From G965222505 sp965222505 (GTDB taxonomy: Bacteria; Bacteroidota; Rhodothermia; Rhodothermales; DATKEJ01): DNA of 64,000 bases. Shown piece after piece: positions 16,386-26,030 of this stretch. Where the stretch lies: NCBI GenBank assembly GCA_965222505.1, contig OZ244956.1, forward strand, positions 1,674,001-1,738,000, read 5' to 3'. The translations under genes were made by a program, and so were the position numbers. The notes beneath the pieces are model-generated. The model had not been told where the DNA came from, did not search any database, and was given only the letters and a program-made list of their open reading frames with translations. Positions within the stretch are counted from its first letter, which is position 1. Each line of letters opens with the position of its first letter.

Positions 16386-16798
16386 TGACCGTCTAAATAA
16401 CTTTGCAAAAGCACAGCGGCAGCGGCGGCATCAATCCGTCCTTTTTCACGCCGGGCCTTGCGTTTGCGTCCGCTGGCATACAGCACCTGCTTGGCCGTTT
16501 CGGAAGTAAAGCGTTCATCCCACTTAACGATTTCGACGCCGGGGAAGGCCCTTTTCAGCCGGTTGATGTAGGGCTGCACAAAGGCCGTCGCTTCACCTTC
16601 CTCGCCGTTCAATTGAAGCGGCCAACCCACCACGATGCATGCCAGACCGTCTTGGGCCTGTACCCGCTGGAGTTCGCGCAGGGCGGCATCCGGGGGGTAG
16701 GTGCCCAGCGGTCGACTAAACAGCCGAAGCGGATCAGCCAAGGCGAGGCCGACCCGCTTGGTGCCATAATCAACGGCAGCGATGCGAGGCTGGTGCAC
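16382..16798 (-). CDS. ruvX: Holliday-junction resolvase-like RNase (YqgF/RuvX)
   Basis: 138 residues, the usual family length. RNase H-like fold with the first catalytic Asp in AAVDYGTKRVGLALAD (Asp 10), the Gly-rich IVVGWPLQLNG strand, WDERFTSETAK with the catalytic Glu/Asp, and a final Asp in RIDAAAAAVLLQSYL. Members act in pre-16S rRNA processing and/or recombination. Upstream gene of the ruvX-def pair; a terminator at 16817-16838 separates it from the HU gene. Confidence 0.93.
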   Translation of the reverse strand: MHQPRIAAVDYGTKRVGLALADPLRLFSRPLGTYPPDAALRELQRVQAQDGLACIVVGWPLQLNGEEGEATAFVQPYINRLKRAFPGVEIVKWDERFTSETAKQVLYASGRKRKARREKGRIDAAAAAVLLQSYLDGQ

Positions 16799-16816
16799 AG
16801 TAGGTAAGGTGTATTG

Positions 16817-16838
16817 AAAAACCCGGAAACAAACCGGG
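16817..16838 (-). terminator. Rho-independent terminator after HU-family gene
   Basis: On the minus strand a CCCGG/CCGGG stem with a 7-base loop is followed by TTTTT. It ends 19 bp before ruvX. The leader between it and the HU stop also holds two hairpins (AGGTGTG/CACACCT at 16859-16875; GGTATG/CATACC at 16911-16930). Confidence 0.7.
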
Positions 16839-16951
16839 GAAGCGCGTACTTGTCATTCAGGTGTGCTACACACCTCCGGAATACCGGACCATCAGGAGCA
16901 GTACACCGAAGGTATGAAGAACCCCATACCCGTCAGAAGACGAGGCCCCGC

Positions 16952-17314
16952 TTACATGTTTTCGTCGGCACTACCGCTTGGGACGGAATAGTTGAGCTCC
17001 CGCAATGGTTTTTGCAGCGTCTCTTTGAGGCGTTTCCCCGGCTTAAAGTGCGTCTTGCGACGGCTCGGGATGAACACCGTTTCGTTGGTTTTGGGATTGC
17101 GGGCCTTGGGCTTGGCTTTCGTCTTTTTGACCTCAAAGACACCAAAATCGCGGAGTTCGATCCGGACTTCCGGATCGGCTTCCATCATCAGGTCTGCAAT
17201 GGCTTTCAGTACGGATTGAACCCAGGGCTCGCTTTTATAGATCGGCTCACCGCGCAGGTCGGATACGCGCCGTGCGACGTCTTTTTTGGTCAGGGTTTTG
17301 ATACGATCATCCAT
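16952..17314 (-). CDS. HU/IHF-family DNA-binding protein
   Basis: 120 residues starting at MDDRIKTLTKKDV; an upstream in-frame extension is unlikely coding. Family features: helix pair (LTKKDVARRVSDL; VQSVLKAIADLM), GVFEVKKTKAKPKARNPKTNE (the DNA-clasping beta-arm with the RNPKT motif) and FKPGKRLKETL. The C-terminal tail (NYSVPSGSADENM) is an extension over the usual 90-100 residues. Nucleoid architectural protein in the cytoplasm. The tail, with acidic end, could modulate binding (inference). Confidence 0.9.
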   Translation of the reverse strand: MDDRIKTLTKKDVARRVSDLRGEPIYKSEPWVQSVLKAIADLMMEADPEVRIELRDFGVFEVKKTKAKPKARNPKTNETVFIPSRRKTHFKPGKRLKETLQKPLRELNYSVPSGSADENM

Positions 17315-17563
17315 GACAATATTTGCTCCATTTAAGGTGATGCCATTCTGGTTTCGGGTTGCTACCCCTTTAGCAGCCAAGAAGTTGGGGTGGGGATCCG
17401 AAATAGGCCACTTTTCAGAATGAACGGTTGTTGTCTTTGCTACGACTTCTCCTCTTTTAGGTGCCAGTCGCTATTGTGTGCAAGGTTTTGTTTAGTAGAT
17501 AGATGGGCTACCTTATATCACGCTGGAATTATCAATGTTTCATCCATTCACGGTGAATTCACC

Positions 17564-19873
17564 TCACTCTTCGAAGCGGTAAACCCCGAAGATGCCTTCG
17601 ATACGGCGCAGTTGGTCCATAATTTTTTGCAGTTGAGACAGGTCATTGACATACATCACAATCGTCCCTTCAAACACGCCGTCGTGGGCGTCCACCGAAA
17701 TCGACCGGATGTTGGTATTGAGGTCTTTGGAGATTACGTTGGTGATGTCATTGACAATGCCCACGCGATCTTCGCCCACAACCCGCAGCGCCGCCATAAA
17801 ATGAATATCCTTTTGGCGGCTCCACTCAATCGTCACGATGCGGTCACTTTCCTTAAACAGGTTAGGCGCATTCAGGCAATTTTTGCGGTGAATCTTGATC
17901 CCACCGTTCCGACTCAGAAAACCAAAAACCGGGTCGCCGGGAATGGGCTTGCAACAGGTCGCATAGTTTGTTGCAATGTCACTGTATTCTTCCCCGTTGA
18001 TGAGCAAGGCCGGCTGACCGATGGTCTGGGCCTGATCTATAAAACGTTCATGTTGGAGCTGTAGCAACTTTTCGGCATCGGATTCGGCTTTGCGTTCCGC
18101 TGAGGGCAGCCGACCGCCGTTGCGGACCAACGTGACCAATTCCTTCACATCAAACAACTCTTTCCCAATCTCAAAGAACATTTGTTGGGTGTTGGGAAAA
18201 TTCAGCATGCTCGCATAGCGGTTCACATCCCGGTCACTCACTTCCAAATGTACCTTCCGGGCGCGTTTTTCCCAGATGTCCTGCCCCTTTGCAATGAATT
18301 GCCGACGCTCTTCGTTGATCCAATGCCGGATGCGGCTTCGGGCTTTGTGCGTGACCACAAATTTCATCCAGGCCGGGTTCGGCTTTTTGTTTTTGTCGGT
18401 CAGGATAGCGACCTGGTCACCGCTTTTGAGGGTATAGGACAGAGGCACCACACGCCCATTGACTTTGGCCCCGTTGCAGTGTAGACCAACCTCGGTGTGT
18501 ACGCGGAAGGCAAAGTCTACCGGCGTGGCTCCTTTGGGTAAAGTGAACAAATCCCCATTGGGCGTGAACAGATAAATTTCCTGATCGGCCAGGTCCAATT
18601 GGAAATCGCTCAAGAACTCAGTGGCACGGTCAGCATCCGGGTTTTCGAGGAGTTCGCGCACCCAAGCGTACCGATGGTCCAGGTCGGAGGCCTCGTGCCC
18701 TCCTTTGCCGTCTTCCTTATAGCGCCAATGCGCCGCTACACCCATTTCGGCCACGACGTGCATCTCATGGGTACGGATTTGCACCTCAACGCGCTTGCCG
18801 TCCGGCCCGATGACGGTGGTGTGCAAACTCTGGTAACCGTTCGACTTGGGCACCGATATGAAATCCCGAAACCGCTCCGGCAAGGGCCGGTAGAGGTCCG
18901 TAATCATGGAATAGACGCGCCAGCATTCTTCTTTGCCCTGCCGGCCAGTGCTGTGCAAGATGACCCGGATGGCGAACAGGTCGTATATCTCGTCCAGTGT
19001 TTTGTCCTGCCGCCGCATTTTGCGGTAAATCGAGTAGATGTGTTTGGAGCGCCCGTACACATCGGCCTCGAAGCCGGCTTCTTTGAGGGCCTCTTTGAGG
19101 GGTTCGATAAACCGTTTGATGTAGGATTCGCGTGCGCGCTTGGTGGCCTTCAACCCTTTAGAAATTTCGTAATAGGCTTCCGGGTTGATGATTTTCAGGA
19201 CGAGGTCTTCAAATTCGTTCTTGATGCTGTACAACCCGAACCGGTGAGCCAAGGGGGCAAACAGTTCGAGGGTCTCGCCGGCTATTTTGAGTTGTTTTTT
19301 CTCCGGCAACGATCCGAGCGTACGCATGTTGTGAAGCCGATCCCCGAACTTGACCAGAATCACCCGAATGTCCGAGGCCATAGAGAGCAGCAGCTTCCGA
19401 AAATTTTCGGCCTGGCGCATTTCCCGGCTTTCGAACTCTTTCTCGATCTTGGTTACGCCATCTACAATCCCCGACAGCGTGGGATCGAACAGTTCTTCGA
19501 TGTGCTGCACGGTGATGTCGCTATTGTCTTCAACGACATCATGCAGAAGGGCGGCGGCCACACACACATCGTCGAAGTGGATATGCCGGGCCACAATGAT
19601 GGCGACCTCAATGGGATGGGTAAAGTAGGGTTCGCCACTGGCCCGTTTGTCGTTACGGTGTGCCCAATGGGCCAGTTGAAAGGCCATTTCGATAAGCGCC
19701 TCATCTACCTCCGGCAAGTTCTCTCGACACACCTTGAGCAAAGCGTTCAGCTTGCGCTGAAACATGCGAGCCACAGGAAAGGCTTCGACCTGTGCCCAGA
19801 TGGCCTCGGTAGCGCGGGAGAGCGAGCGCGGGGGATCCACCACCTTTGTCTCCTGCTCCACAGGCTTTCGCAT
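17564..19873 (-). CDS. rel: Bifunctional (p)ppGpp synthetase/hydrolase, RelA/SpoT (Rel) family
   Basis: 769 residues from ATG 19873, chosen because AGGAAAGG precedes it at good spacing; in-frame starts at 19918 and 19966 lack one. HD hydrolase domain with LLHDVVEDNSD and GVTKIEKEF, both consistent with activity; synthetase domain with RFRDFISVPKSNGYQSLHTTV and VEVQIRT; TGS (YLFTPNGDLFTLPKG); zinc-finger-like region (ATCCKPIPGD); C-terminal ACT domain. It controls the stringent response in the cytoplasm. Both active sites look intact, so it is a dual enzyme rather than RelA alone. Confidence 0.93.
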   Translation of the reverse strand: MRKPVEQETKVVDPPRSLSRATEAIWAQVEAFPVARMFQRKLNALLKVCRENLPEVDEALIEMAFQLAHWAHRNDKRASGEPYFTHPIEVAIIVARHIHFDDVCVAAALLHDVVEDNSDITVQHIEELFDPTLSGIVDGVTKIEKEFESREMRQAENFRKLLLSMASDIRVILVKFGDRLHNMRTLGSLPEKKQLKIAGETLELFAPLAHRFGLYSIKNEFEDLVLKIINPEAYYEISKGLKATKRARESYIKRFIEPLKEALKEAGFEADVYGRSKHIYSIYRKMRRQDKTLDEIYDLFAIRVILHSTGRQGKEECWRVYSMITDLYRPLPERFRDFISVPKSNGYQSLHTTVIGPDGKRVEVQIRTHEMHVVAEMGVAAHWRYKEDGKGGHEASDLDHRYAWVRELLENPDADRATEFLSDFQLDLADQEIYLFTPNGDLFTLPKGATPVDFAFRVHTEVGLHCNGAKVNGRVVPLSYTLKSGDQVAILTDKNKKPNPAWMKFVVTHKARSRIRHWINEERRQFIAKGQDIWEKRARKVHLEVSDRDVNRYASMLNFPNTQQMFFEIGKELFDVKELVTLVRNGGRLPSAERKAESDAEKLLQLQHERFIDQAQTIGQPALLINGEEYSDIATNYATCCKPIPGDPVFGFLSRNGGIKIHRKNCLNAPNLFKESDRIVTIEWSRQKDIHFMAALRVVGEDRVGIVNDITNVISKDLNTNIRSISVDAHDGVFEGTIVMYVNDLSQLQKIMDQLRRIEGIFGVYRFEE

Positions 19874-20095
19874 GCGGAACCATCCTTTCCTGGATTTGCG
19901 GCTCTTATCGACCTCCATGCCGGTCGGTGTTTGGGACGTTGGACCGTACACGGCTATGCCGTGCACTTGATTTGCGGGGGTGTGACCGTCTCCAACCCTA
20001 ACGCCCTCTTAACGTTCCGGCTACAGGCCATATCCTTTACACAAATCAAACGAATACAGGGTTTGATAATCCATCCTGCAGGCCGTAGGTTTTCC

Positions 20096-20126
20096 TTGCG
20101 AACCTTTGCACCATTGTGTACGTTTG
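20096..20126 (+). promoter_or_regulatory. Bacteroidetes-type promoter for the 20-27 kb operon
   Basis: TTG (20096-20098), a 20-bp spacer, then TACGTTTG (20119-20126) exactly fits the -33/-7 consensus TTG / TAnnTTTG known for Bacteroidetes sigma-70. The start codon of the CsgG-like gene is 125 bp downstream, leaving a sizeable 5' leader. Confidence 0.7.
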
Positions 20127-20251
20127 ACCCTCTGCACAGATTAGGGCACCCTACGCCCTTGTACCAACCGGGGCAAGTACCGAATCCTTAATTGTAGGAT
20201 GGATCCAGAGGCCCTGACGATTTTGAAGCGCACGACTCCGACGATTCACTA

Positions 20252-21817
20252 ATGTCTGAAACCGCCCTTGTGTTTTGGTATGCCTGCCGGCATTTCCTTA
20301 TGGTCCTGATGCTGTACGCCTTCGTCGGCACGGTCCCCCTCTCGGCCCAGGACCCCTCCGATGCACTGGTCACCCTCAACCAAGCCCATGAACACCTCGC
20401 CGCCGGTGCGTTTGAGGAAGCCCTCGCTGCGGCAAACTCGGCAGCGGCCCAACTCGCCATTCCCGAAGCCGGACAGGTAAAAACCCTGGACCTGACGGCG
20501 GACCTGGCCGTGCGCAACACCTTACTCTACCGTGCGCTGGCCGCCGAACAATTGGGCCAGTACATCGAAGCCCAGAGTGATTATCTCGCCTTCCTGTCCA
20601 TCGAAAACCGGGGCCCCAGAGCCGATGCCACTCAGGACCGGCTGGCCTTCGTTGGGGCCGAAGCGACACGGGCCTATACCCAGCGCAGCGCCGAAGACCG
20701 CCCCGAACTCGAAACCGTGGACCGGCTCAAGATTGGCGTGTTTCCCTTTGTCAACCTCTCTGAAATTGGTTTGATGAAACAGTTCGGCTTTGCCGTCGCG
20801 GGTTTTATCAACAATACGCTACCGCTGCTGTCTGATTTTACCAACATGTCCTTCCGCACGGCAGACCGGGCCCAAGTGGCCGTTGCACTCCAAGAACTCA
20901 CCTTTGACCGACTGTACGGTACATCGTCGGACGTTACCAACTCCGAACTGGGCTATATGCTCGGGTCTGGCTTTGTAGTGACGGGCACCGTCAATGAGGT
21001 GGTGGGAAGCCTCATCGCCAAACCCATCTTTAGCCGCACGGCCGATGGGACGACCGAAGAACTGGCTCCCGTTCAGTCTCCCCTGTCTGCCTATTCCTCA
21101 GAAGGGACCCGACGGCTCCAACTGGAACTGGTCCTGCGCGTGGCAGACCGCCTGCAAGAACTCACAGGTTTTACCTACACCCGAAGCCGGAATGCACTCG
21201 CCGATTCCGTCGACAAGCTCGTCTACGGAGACGTCAATGCCTTTCTTGCCTACGGTGCGGGATATGAAAGCATGCTGTTCGGTCGATATGCTGAAGCCAA
21301 CCGCATCTTCAGCGAAACCGAAGCCGCCACATCCCCGATTGCAGAGATGGACCGCGTCGCCATTCGGGAAATGCTGCGGGCCACCCGGCAACCCGATGCA
21401 GACCTGACGGTGTTCCTGGACTCTCTGATGACAGACCCGGTCTTGGACACGCCTCCCGATCCCGTTGCCGAGACCGACCCCCAACCGAACACCCCGGAAA
21501 ACAACGACGACCCGGAACCCATCGACCCCGTTGTAGAGACGCCACCGGACACAGATCCGGAACCACGGCCCGTCCGAACGCCGCCGGTGGTTTCTACCCG
21601 GTCCTTGAGCTTGCTCAGCCAAATGGGGCTTTCCGCTTTGGGTGCAGCAGCAATTTCGGATGTGGTGACCGGAACGGGCACGCCGGAACAAGGAAATGAA
21701 GATCCGCGCGAGGGTAAACCGGGGACGTTGGACCCCACCCGGCAAGTCCAAAACAGAACCATCCGGATCATCGCCCCGTTGCCCCCCAACACGCAGCAAA
21801 ACGGCAAAAAGCAATAA
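20252..21817 (+). CDS. CsgG/TolB-like periplasmic protein with N-terminal TPR-like region
   Basis: 521 residues. Signal peptide ending SAQ (about 33); TPR-like helices (about 36-150, AHEHLAAGAFEEALAAANSA and LLYRALAAEQLGQYIEAQSDY, each split by short turns); then a CsgG/TolB-N-like alpha/beta core (RLKIGVFPFVNLSE ... ELGYMLGSGFVVTGTV). A Pro/Asp-rich linker (about 400-450) leads to a hydrophobic stretch and a short tail. CsgG-type proteins form or assist outer-membrane secretion. First gene of a four-gene surface operon ending in a T9SS cargo. Function inferred, not proven. Confidence 0.65.
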   Translation: MSETALVFWYACRHFLMVLMLYAFVGTVPLSAQDPSDALVTLNQAHEHLAAGAFEEALAAANSAAAQLAIPEAGQVKTLDLTADLAVRNTLLYRALAAEQLGQYIEAQSDYLAFLSIENRGPRADATQDRLAFVGAEATRAYTQRSAEDRPELETVDRLKIGVFPFVNLSEIGLMKQFGFAVAGFINNTLPLLSDFTNMSFRTADRAQVAVALQELTFDRLYGTSSDVTNSELGYMLGSGFVVTGTVNEVVGSLIAKPIFSRTADGTTEELAPVQSPLSAYSSEGTRRLQLELVLRVADRLQELTGFTYTRSRNALADSVDKLVYGDVNAFLAYGAGYESMLFGRYAEANRIFSETEAATSPIAEMDRVAIREMLRATRQPDADLTVFLDSLMTDPVLDTPPDPVAETDPQPNTPENNDDPEPIDPVVETPPDTDPEPRPVRTPPVVSTRSLSLLSQMGLSALGAAAISDVVTGTGTPEQGNEDPREGKPGTLDPTRQVQNRTIRIIAPLPPNTQQNGKKQ

Positions 21818-21857
21818 CCTTCCCCTGTCCATTACGTGGTGCACAGACGCGTAATTT

Positions 21858-23024
21858 ATGATGTTCAATACGCACGCTCTACTGACTCTCCTGGCCACCG
21901 GCCTTTTCTGCCTGCTTGGCCCAAGCCATCCTGCCACCGCGCAGGTCAATCCGGGTACCCCGGCCAGTGGGGCTGTACAGGTCTTTACCCAATCCTGGGA
22001 TGTGGAAGCCAACAACCGTACCACGACCATCAATCAGTCTGTGGTCCCTATCGGAGTGTTTCTCCCGATCTCGGAAGGACTGGATGCCCGCCTGAGCACC
22101 TCCTTTGTCTCCCTCTCTCGCCGCACCGAAGGGGCCGATACCGACGAAACCGTCAGCGGTCTGACCGATCTCAAGGTGCAAGTCAACTGGAACGGGTTTA
22201 GCAACCGCCGATTTTTAGTGGGCCTGGCCCTCAATATTCCGAGTGGCGGCGCCAACCTGACCAGCCAGGAGCAGGATGTGGTCTTCGACTTCGTCGCGCC
22301 CGACCTCTCCGTACGGGCCAACCGGCTGGGTGAAGGTTTCAACATCGGCACCACGCTGTCCTACGTTCATACCCTCGCGCCCGGAACCAACATAGGCATT
22401 GCCGGCGGTATTATTACGCGGGGGACCTACAATACAATGTTTCCCAACATCCCGGTGGAGATCGCGTTGACCCCCGGCTATGAAGCGAGCCTTAGCGGCA
22501 TCTGGGACCGCACCCAGGGTAACACCCAACTTCAGTTCGGGGCTGGTTTCTCTGTGCACGGCGTTGAACAAATTAACGGCATTGACGCATTCCAGCTCGG
22601 CCCCAAAATCGACGTACACGGCACCGTTGCCCGGACGTATCAGACCGGGCGGGGTATGGTTTCCGTTAGTCTTCGGGAAGTCTACCGCCTGCCGAACAGC
22701 GTCCAGAACGGCAATGAGATCGTGGCCCAAACGTTGAACATCAACAGCAACTACCTCACGTTGGCGGCCACCAACGTTTACGCCCTCACGCCCCGTATGG
22801 ACCTTACCGGCGATGCCATTGCACGCCTGATCGGGAGCAATGAGGAAAATGTGGGGAACAGTACCGTTCTCGAAATTGGGCTTTCGGCAACCTTTACCGC
22901 GACCCCAAAAGTACGTTTTAGCCTGGGTGGCCGTTTTGTAAACGGGAGCGGAACCGATTATGAAGGCCTGGACCGGGCCATCACCGGATTCGAAGGGATG
23001 GTCCGGTCTACTATTCGTTTTTAA
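21858..23024 (+). CDS. Outer-membrane beta-barrel protein
   Basis: 388 residues with signal peptide (cleavage near TAQ-V, residue 29) and a series of short amphipathic strands separated by Asn/Gly turns, ending in a C-terminal strand with final Phe (VRSTIRF), the usual barrel-insertion signal. No specific family recognised, though general layout resembles the transporter-like barrel at 5968. 40 bp after the CsgG-like gene and 2 bp before the lipoprotein gene, hence same operon; it may form the outer-membrane element of that system (inference). Confidence 0.7.
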   Translation: MMFNTHALLTLLATGLFCLLGPSHPATAQVNPGTPASGAVQVFTQSWDVEANNRTTTINQSVVPIGVFLPISEGLDARLSTSFVSLSRRTEGADTDETVSGLTDLKVQVNWNGFSNRRFLVGLALNIPSGGANLTSQEQDVVFDFVAPDLSVRANRLGEGFNIGTTLSYVHTLAPGTNIGIAGGIITRGTYNTMFPNIPVEIALTPGYEASLSGIWDRTQGNTQLQFGAGFSVHGVEQINGIDAFQLGPKIDVHGTVARTYQTGRGMVSVSLREVYRLPNSVQNGNEIVAQTLNINSNYLTLAATNVYALTPRMDLTGDAIARLIGSNEENVGNSTVLEIGLSATFTATPKVRFSLGGRFVNGSGTDYEGLDRAITGFEGMVRSTIRF

Positions 23025-23026
23025 AG

Positions 23027-23821
23027 ATGCATATGATTCGCTACATCGGCATAGCCAGCCTCCTCTTGCTGATCGGGTGTGATGCCCATCAGCCGGAACA
23101 AGTATGGGTTCGGCCCCAGGTGCAGGTCACCTTTGTTACGCCGGACGGCCCTGCCGACCTGACCGAACCCCCCGGCAAATCCGCCACGCTCTGGACCGTC
23201 CGACTCCAGGTGACCAACCCGGATTCCGGCACCGACTATAGCCCACCGGACCAAACCGTAGACGATGCCTCCGTAAATCAGGCCGTATTTGATGTGAGCA
23301 TCCCCGCAGATTCACTATATACCTTTTCCGTCACCTATGAACGGACCGGCACCACCGTCGCCGAAGGCGCTGCCCTGGTCCATGTCGATGCATCCACAGC
23401 GGCCATTACGATTCCGGCCGTGGTCCGAGACGGGAGTACGCCGATGGTGGCTTTCATCCCCTCAACGATACAGGTCCCCGCCGATGCGTCTCGTCCACTC
23501 AACCTGACCTTGCGGTACTACGGAAACGACACCCCAATCACCAGTCTGGCATGCAATTTTGAAGTCGATGGCCTTTCCCCCAACACCTTGACCGTCAATG
23601 GGCCGGACGTTGTACTACCCGAAGGGCAACGCGTGGGCGTAGCGTGGGGCTGGACGACGCCCATCACCCAAATTCAAAACCTGGGAACCGTAACCGTACC
23701 CCGAACACAATCCGGGCAGTTCTGCATCGATATAAATTCAGGGCAGGCCCGAACGGCTACTATTGACGGTGCCGTTACCCCGGTGGCTGTGGTAGGAGCC
23801 TGTGTTGATATACTTCCTTGA
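23027..23821 (+). CDS. Uncharacterised lipoprotein, beta-sandwich-like
   Basis: 264 residues. Lipobox LLLIG-C with Cys 18. The rest is beta-rich with two repeats of about 100 residues; the second half begins PMVAFIPSTIQVPADASRPLN, reminiscent of Ig-like or cohesin-like beta-sandwiches, but I cannot assign a family. Three late Cys residues could form disulfides. The gene follows the barrel gene by 2 bp and precedes the FN3/dockerin-like T9SS protein by 7 bp, so all are co-expressed; the lipoprotein may bind one of them (inference). Confidence 0.65.
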   Translation: MHMIRYIGIASLLLLIGCDAHQPEQVWVRPQVQVTFVTPDGPADLTEPPGKSATLWTVRLQVTNPDSGTDYSPPDQTVDDASVNQAVFDVSIPADSLYTFSVTYERTGTTVAEGAALVHVDASTAAITIPAVVRDGSTPMVAFIPSTIQVPADASRPLNLTLRYYGNDTPITSLACNFEVDGLSPNTLTVNGPDVVLPEGQRVGVAWGWTTPITQIQNLGTVTVPRTQSGQFCIDINSGQARTATIDGAVTPVAVVGACVDILP

Positions 23822-23828
23822 GCAAAAC

Positions 23829-26030
23829 ATGGCAATGACGTTGTATTCGTTTGGCAATACGGTACACCCGAAGCGATTGATCGCCACGATGTTGGTGGTA
23901 CTGGCCGGCATGTTGTGTGCCCCTGTCACAACCTATGCCCAGTCTGTCCCGCTGCCTCCATCGAACCTCATTGTGATTGCAGTAGGCAACGATGCCGTAG
24001 ACCTCAGTTGGCAGGACAATTCGGATAACGAGCTGCGCTTTGTGGTCTCGCGCTCGGATGACGAGGGCGCGTTTCGGGTGCTGGCCCGGGTAGATCGTAA
24101 CCTGACTTCGTTCGAGGACCGCAACTCCAACCTTCAGCCGGAAATTGAATATTGTTATCAGGTACGTGGTGAAAATGTCGAAGGCGCCTCTTCGCCCGTA
24201 GAAGCCTGCCTCACCATCCCGCCCCGCCCCAACACGCCCACGAACGTGCAGGTCAACCAGGTGGGCTCGAATTCGATTGTGCAGATACGCTGGCAAGACC
24301 ATGCCAGCAATGAAACAGGCTACCGTATCTTCCGCATCCTCGACGGCGGCACAGAAACCCGAATTGGAACAGTACCTGCCGACCGTACCCGATTCAATGA
24401 CCTCGATGTACGCATCGATGGGGAATATTGCTATACCGTGGCTGCCTTCAACCCCTCTGGCGAATCCAGCCGTTCCGATCAGAACTGTGCCTCAGTAACC
24501 ATAGAAGCCCCCAGCCTGCCCCAAAATATTCAGGCCCGTGCCCTCTCCGGGGCCGAAATCGAATTGATGTGGCAACTCCCCGTCTTCAACTACGCCGTCT
24601 TGCATATTGAGCGTGCCCCCAGTACCGACGGACCGTGGACGGAAATCGGCCAACTGACCTTGCCCAGCGATACGTTCCAAGACGGGGACCTGGACCCAAA
24701 CACCCAGTACTGCTACCGTACGCAGGCCGAAAACATCCGGGGATTGTCTGATTTTAGTGCTCCAGTATGTGCAACCACAGAATTCGTTGTTCCCGATGCA
24801 CCGGCAGATGTACGGATAGAAGGGGCCGATGTACAGAGTGTGAATGTGTCCTGGACGGCCCCCAACCTGGCCGAACACCGGTACCGCGTGGACCGGCGCA
24901 TCGGGACGGACGGCAACTTCAATCGGATAGCAGACGATCTGACGGAAACCACGTTCACAGATACCGGCCTGGACCCCCTGGCGGTGTATTGCTACCGCGT
25001 ACAGACGTTCAACCCCCAGTTTGAATCAGAATTCAGCGACGTTACGTGTGGCTTCCCGCAACCCGAGGCAGTCATTAACCTTACCGCCGTTGCTGCTTCG
25101 GATGCCCCCACCGAAGCCCTCATCGCCACCTGGGCACCGGGCGGAGACGCCAATAACCTGAGCTACGTGATTAGCTTCCGAGAAACCGGCACCGAAACAT
25201 GGTCTGAACCCCTGTCAACGGGTGAAACCTCTTTCCGCCTGACCAACCTGAACGATGCCACCCGGTACGACGTCCGCGTCCAGTCTATCCGTACCCGCGA
25301 TGGCGCACAGAGCGTTTCGACCGAAACCATCGTTGGCAGCCAAACGTTCTTGAACTTCTGGCCGGGGGATACCAACGGCGACGGCACGGTCAACGGAAAT
25401 GACGTCGTAACCCTGACCAGCGACACCTGCTTCGGGGCCACCACACCCTTCAGCACCGATGGCTCCAGCGTCGCCTTTGTACAACAGGCCGTTGATTTTG
25501 GCGATTTCGACCCGGCGGTGGTCCGGTGCGACGGCGATCAAAACGGATCGGTCGAAATCTTTGACTTCCTGGCCATTGCCGCCAATGCCGGTCAATCCAC
25601 CGGCACGGATCAAGCACCGCAACAGACCGCCATTACGTCGGCGGCCCACCGTGCACGGGTGCAATCGCTCTACGATGGATTTACGCCCAGAACTCCGGCC
25701 CAAACCGAACTGAAGGCCCAGCTTGCCGCTGTGCTGAATGCGGAGACTGCCTCAACCGAAATTCCTGCGGCCGTAACCCTTGCCTCCAATTACCCCAACC
25801 CTTTCCAGGCGGTGACGCATCTCGTCTACGGCATACCGGAAGCACAGCCTGTACATCTTACGCTGTACAACACCCTCGGGCAACCCATCAAAATGCTTGT
25901 CGATGACATGCGCGAGGCTGGATGGCATACCGTGGAACTGGACGCCACAGCGTTACCCGCCGGTACCTACTTCCTGGTCCTGAACACCAGTACCATCACC
26001 CAATCCCGAACCCTGACCCACATCAAATGA
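23829..26030 (+). CDS. T9SS-secreted protein with five FN3 domains and dockerin-like region
   Basis: 733 residues from ATG 23829. Signal peptide ending TYAQS. Five fibronectin type III repeats (about 40-500); the first four each carry Y-C-Y in one strand and a Cys at the end, predicting one disulfide per domain. Then a dockerin-I-like pair of calcium loops (DTNGDGTVNGND and DGDQNGSVEIFD), and a T9SS type A sorting domain (SNYPNPFQAVTHL ... LPAGTYFLVLN). The stop overlaps the thioredoxin gene's start (ATGA). Large secreted or anchored adhesin/scaffold; partner of the dockerin-like part unknown. Confidence 0.85.
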   Translation: MAMTLYSFGNTVHPKRLIATMLVVLAGMLCAPVTTYAQSVPLPPSNLIVIAVGNDAVDLSWQDNSDNELRFVVSRSDDEGAFRVLARVDRNLTSFEDRNSNLQPEIEYCYQVRGENVEGASSPVEACLTIPPRPNTPTNVQVNQVGSNSIVQIRWQDHASNETGYRIFRILDGGTETRIGTVPADRTRFNDLDVRIDGEYCYTVAAFNPSGESSRSDQNCASVTIEAPSLPQNIQARALSGAEIELMWQLPVFNYAVLHIERAPSTDGPWTEIGQLTLPSDTFQDGDLDPNTQYCYRTQAENIRGLSDFSAPVCATTEFVVPDAPADVRIEGADVQSVNVSWTAPNLAEHRYRVDRRIGTDGNFNRIADDLTETTFTDTGLDPLAVYCYRVQTFNPQFESEFSDVTCGFPQPEAVINLTAVAASDAPTEALIATWAPGGDANNLSYVISFRETGTETWSEPLSTGETSFRLTNLNDATRYDVRVQSIRTRDGAQSVSTETIVGSQTFLNFWPGDTNGDGTVNGNDVVTLTSDTCFGATTPFSTDGSSVAFVQQAVDFGDFDPAVVRCDGDQNGSVEIFDFLAIAANAGQSTGTDQAPQQTAITSAAHRARVQSLYDGFTPRTPAQTELKAQLAAVLNAETASTEIPAAVTLASNYPNPFQAVTHLVYGIPEAQPVHLTLYNTLGQPIKMLVDDMREAGWHTVELDATALPAGTYFLVLNTSTITQSRTLTHIK

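Noticed and set aside
18599..20191. 530-codon plus-strand frame opposite the rel gene
   Set aside because: Antisense shadow of a conserved gene in GC-rich DNA; no domain, no start signal.
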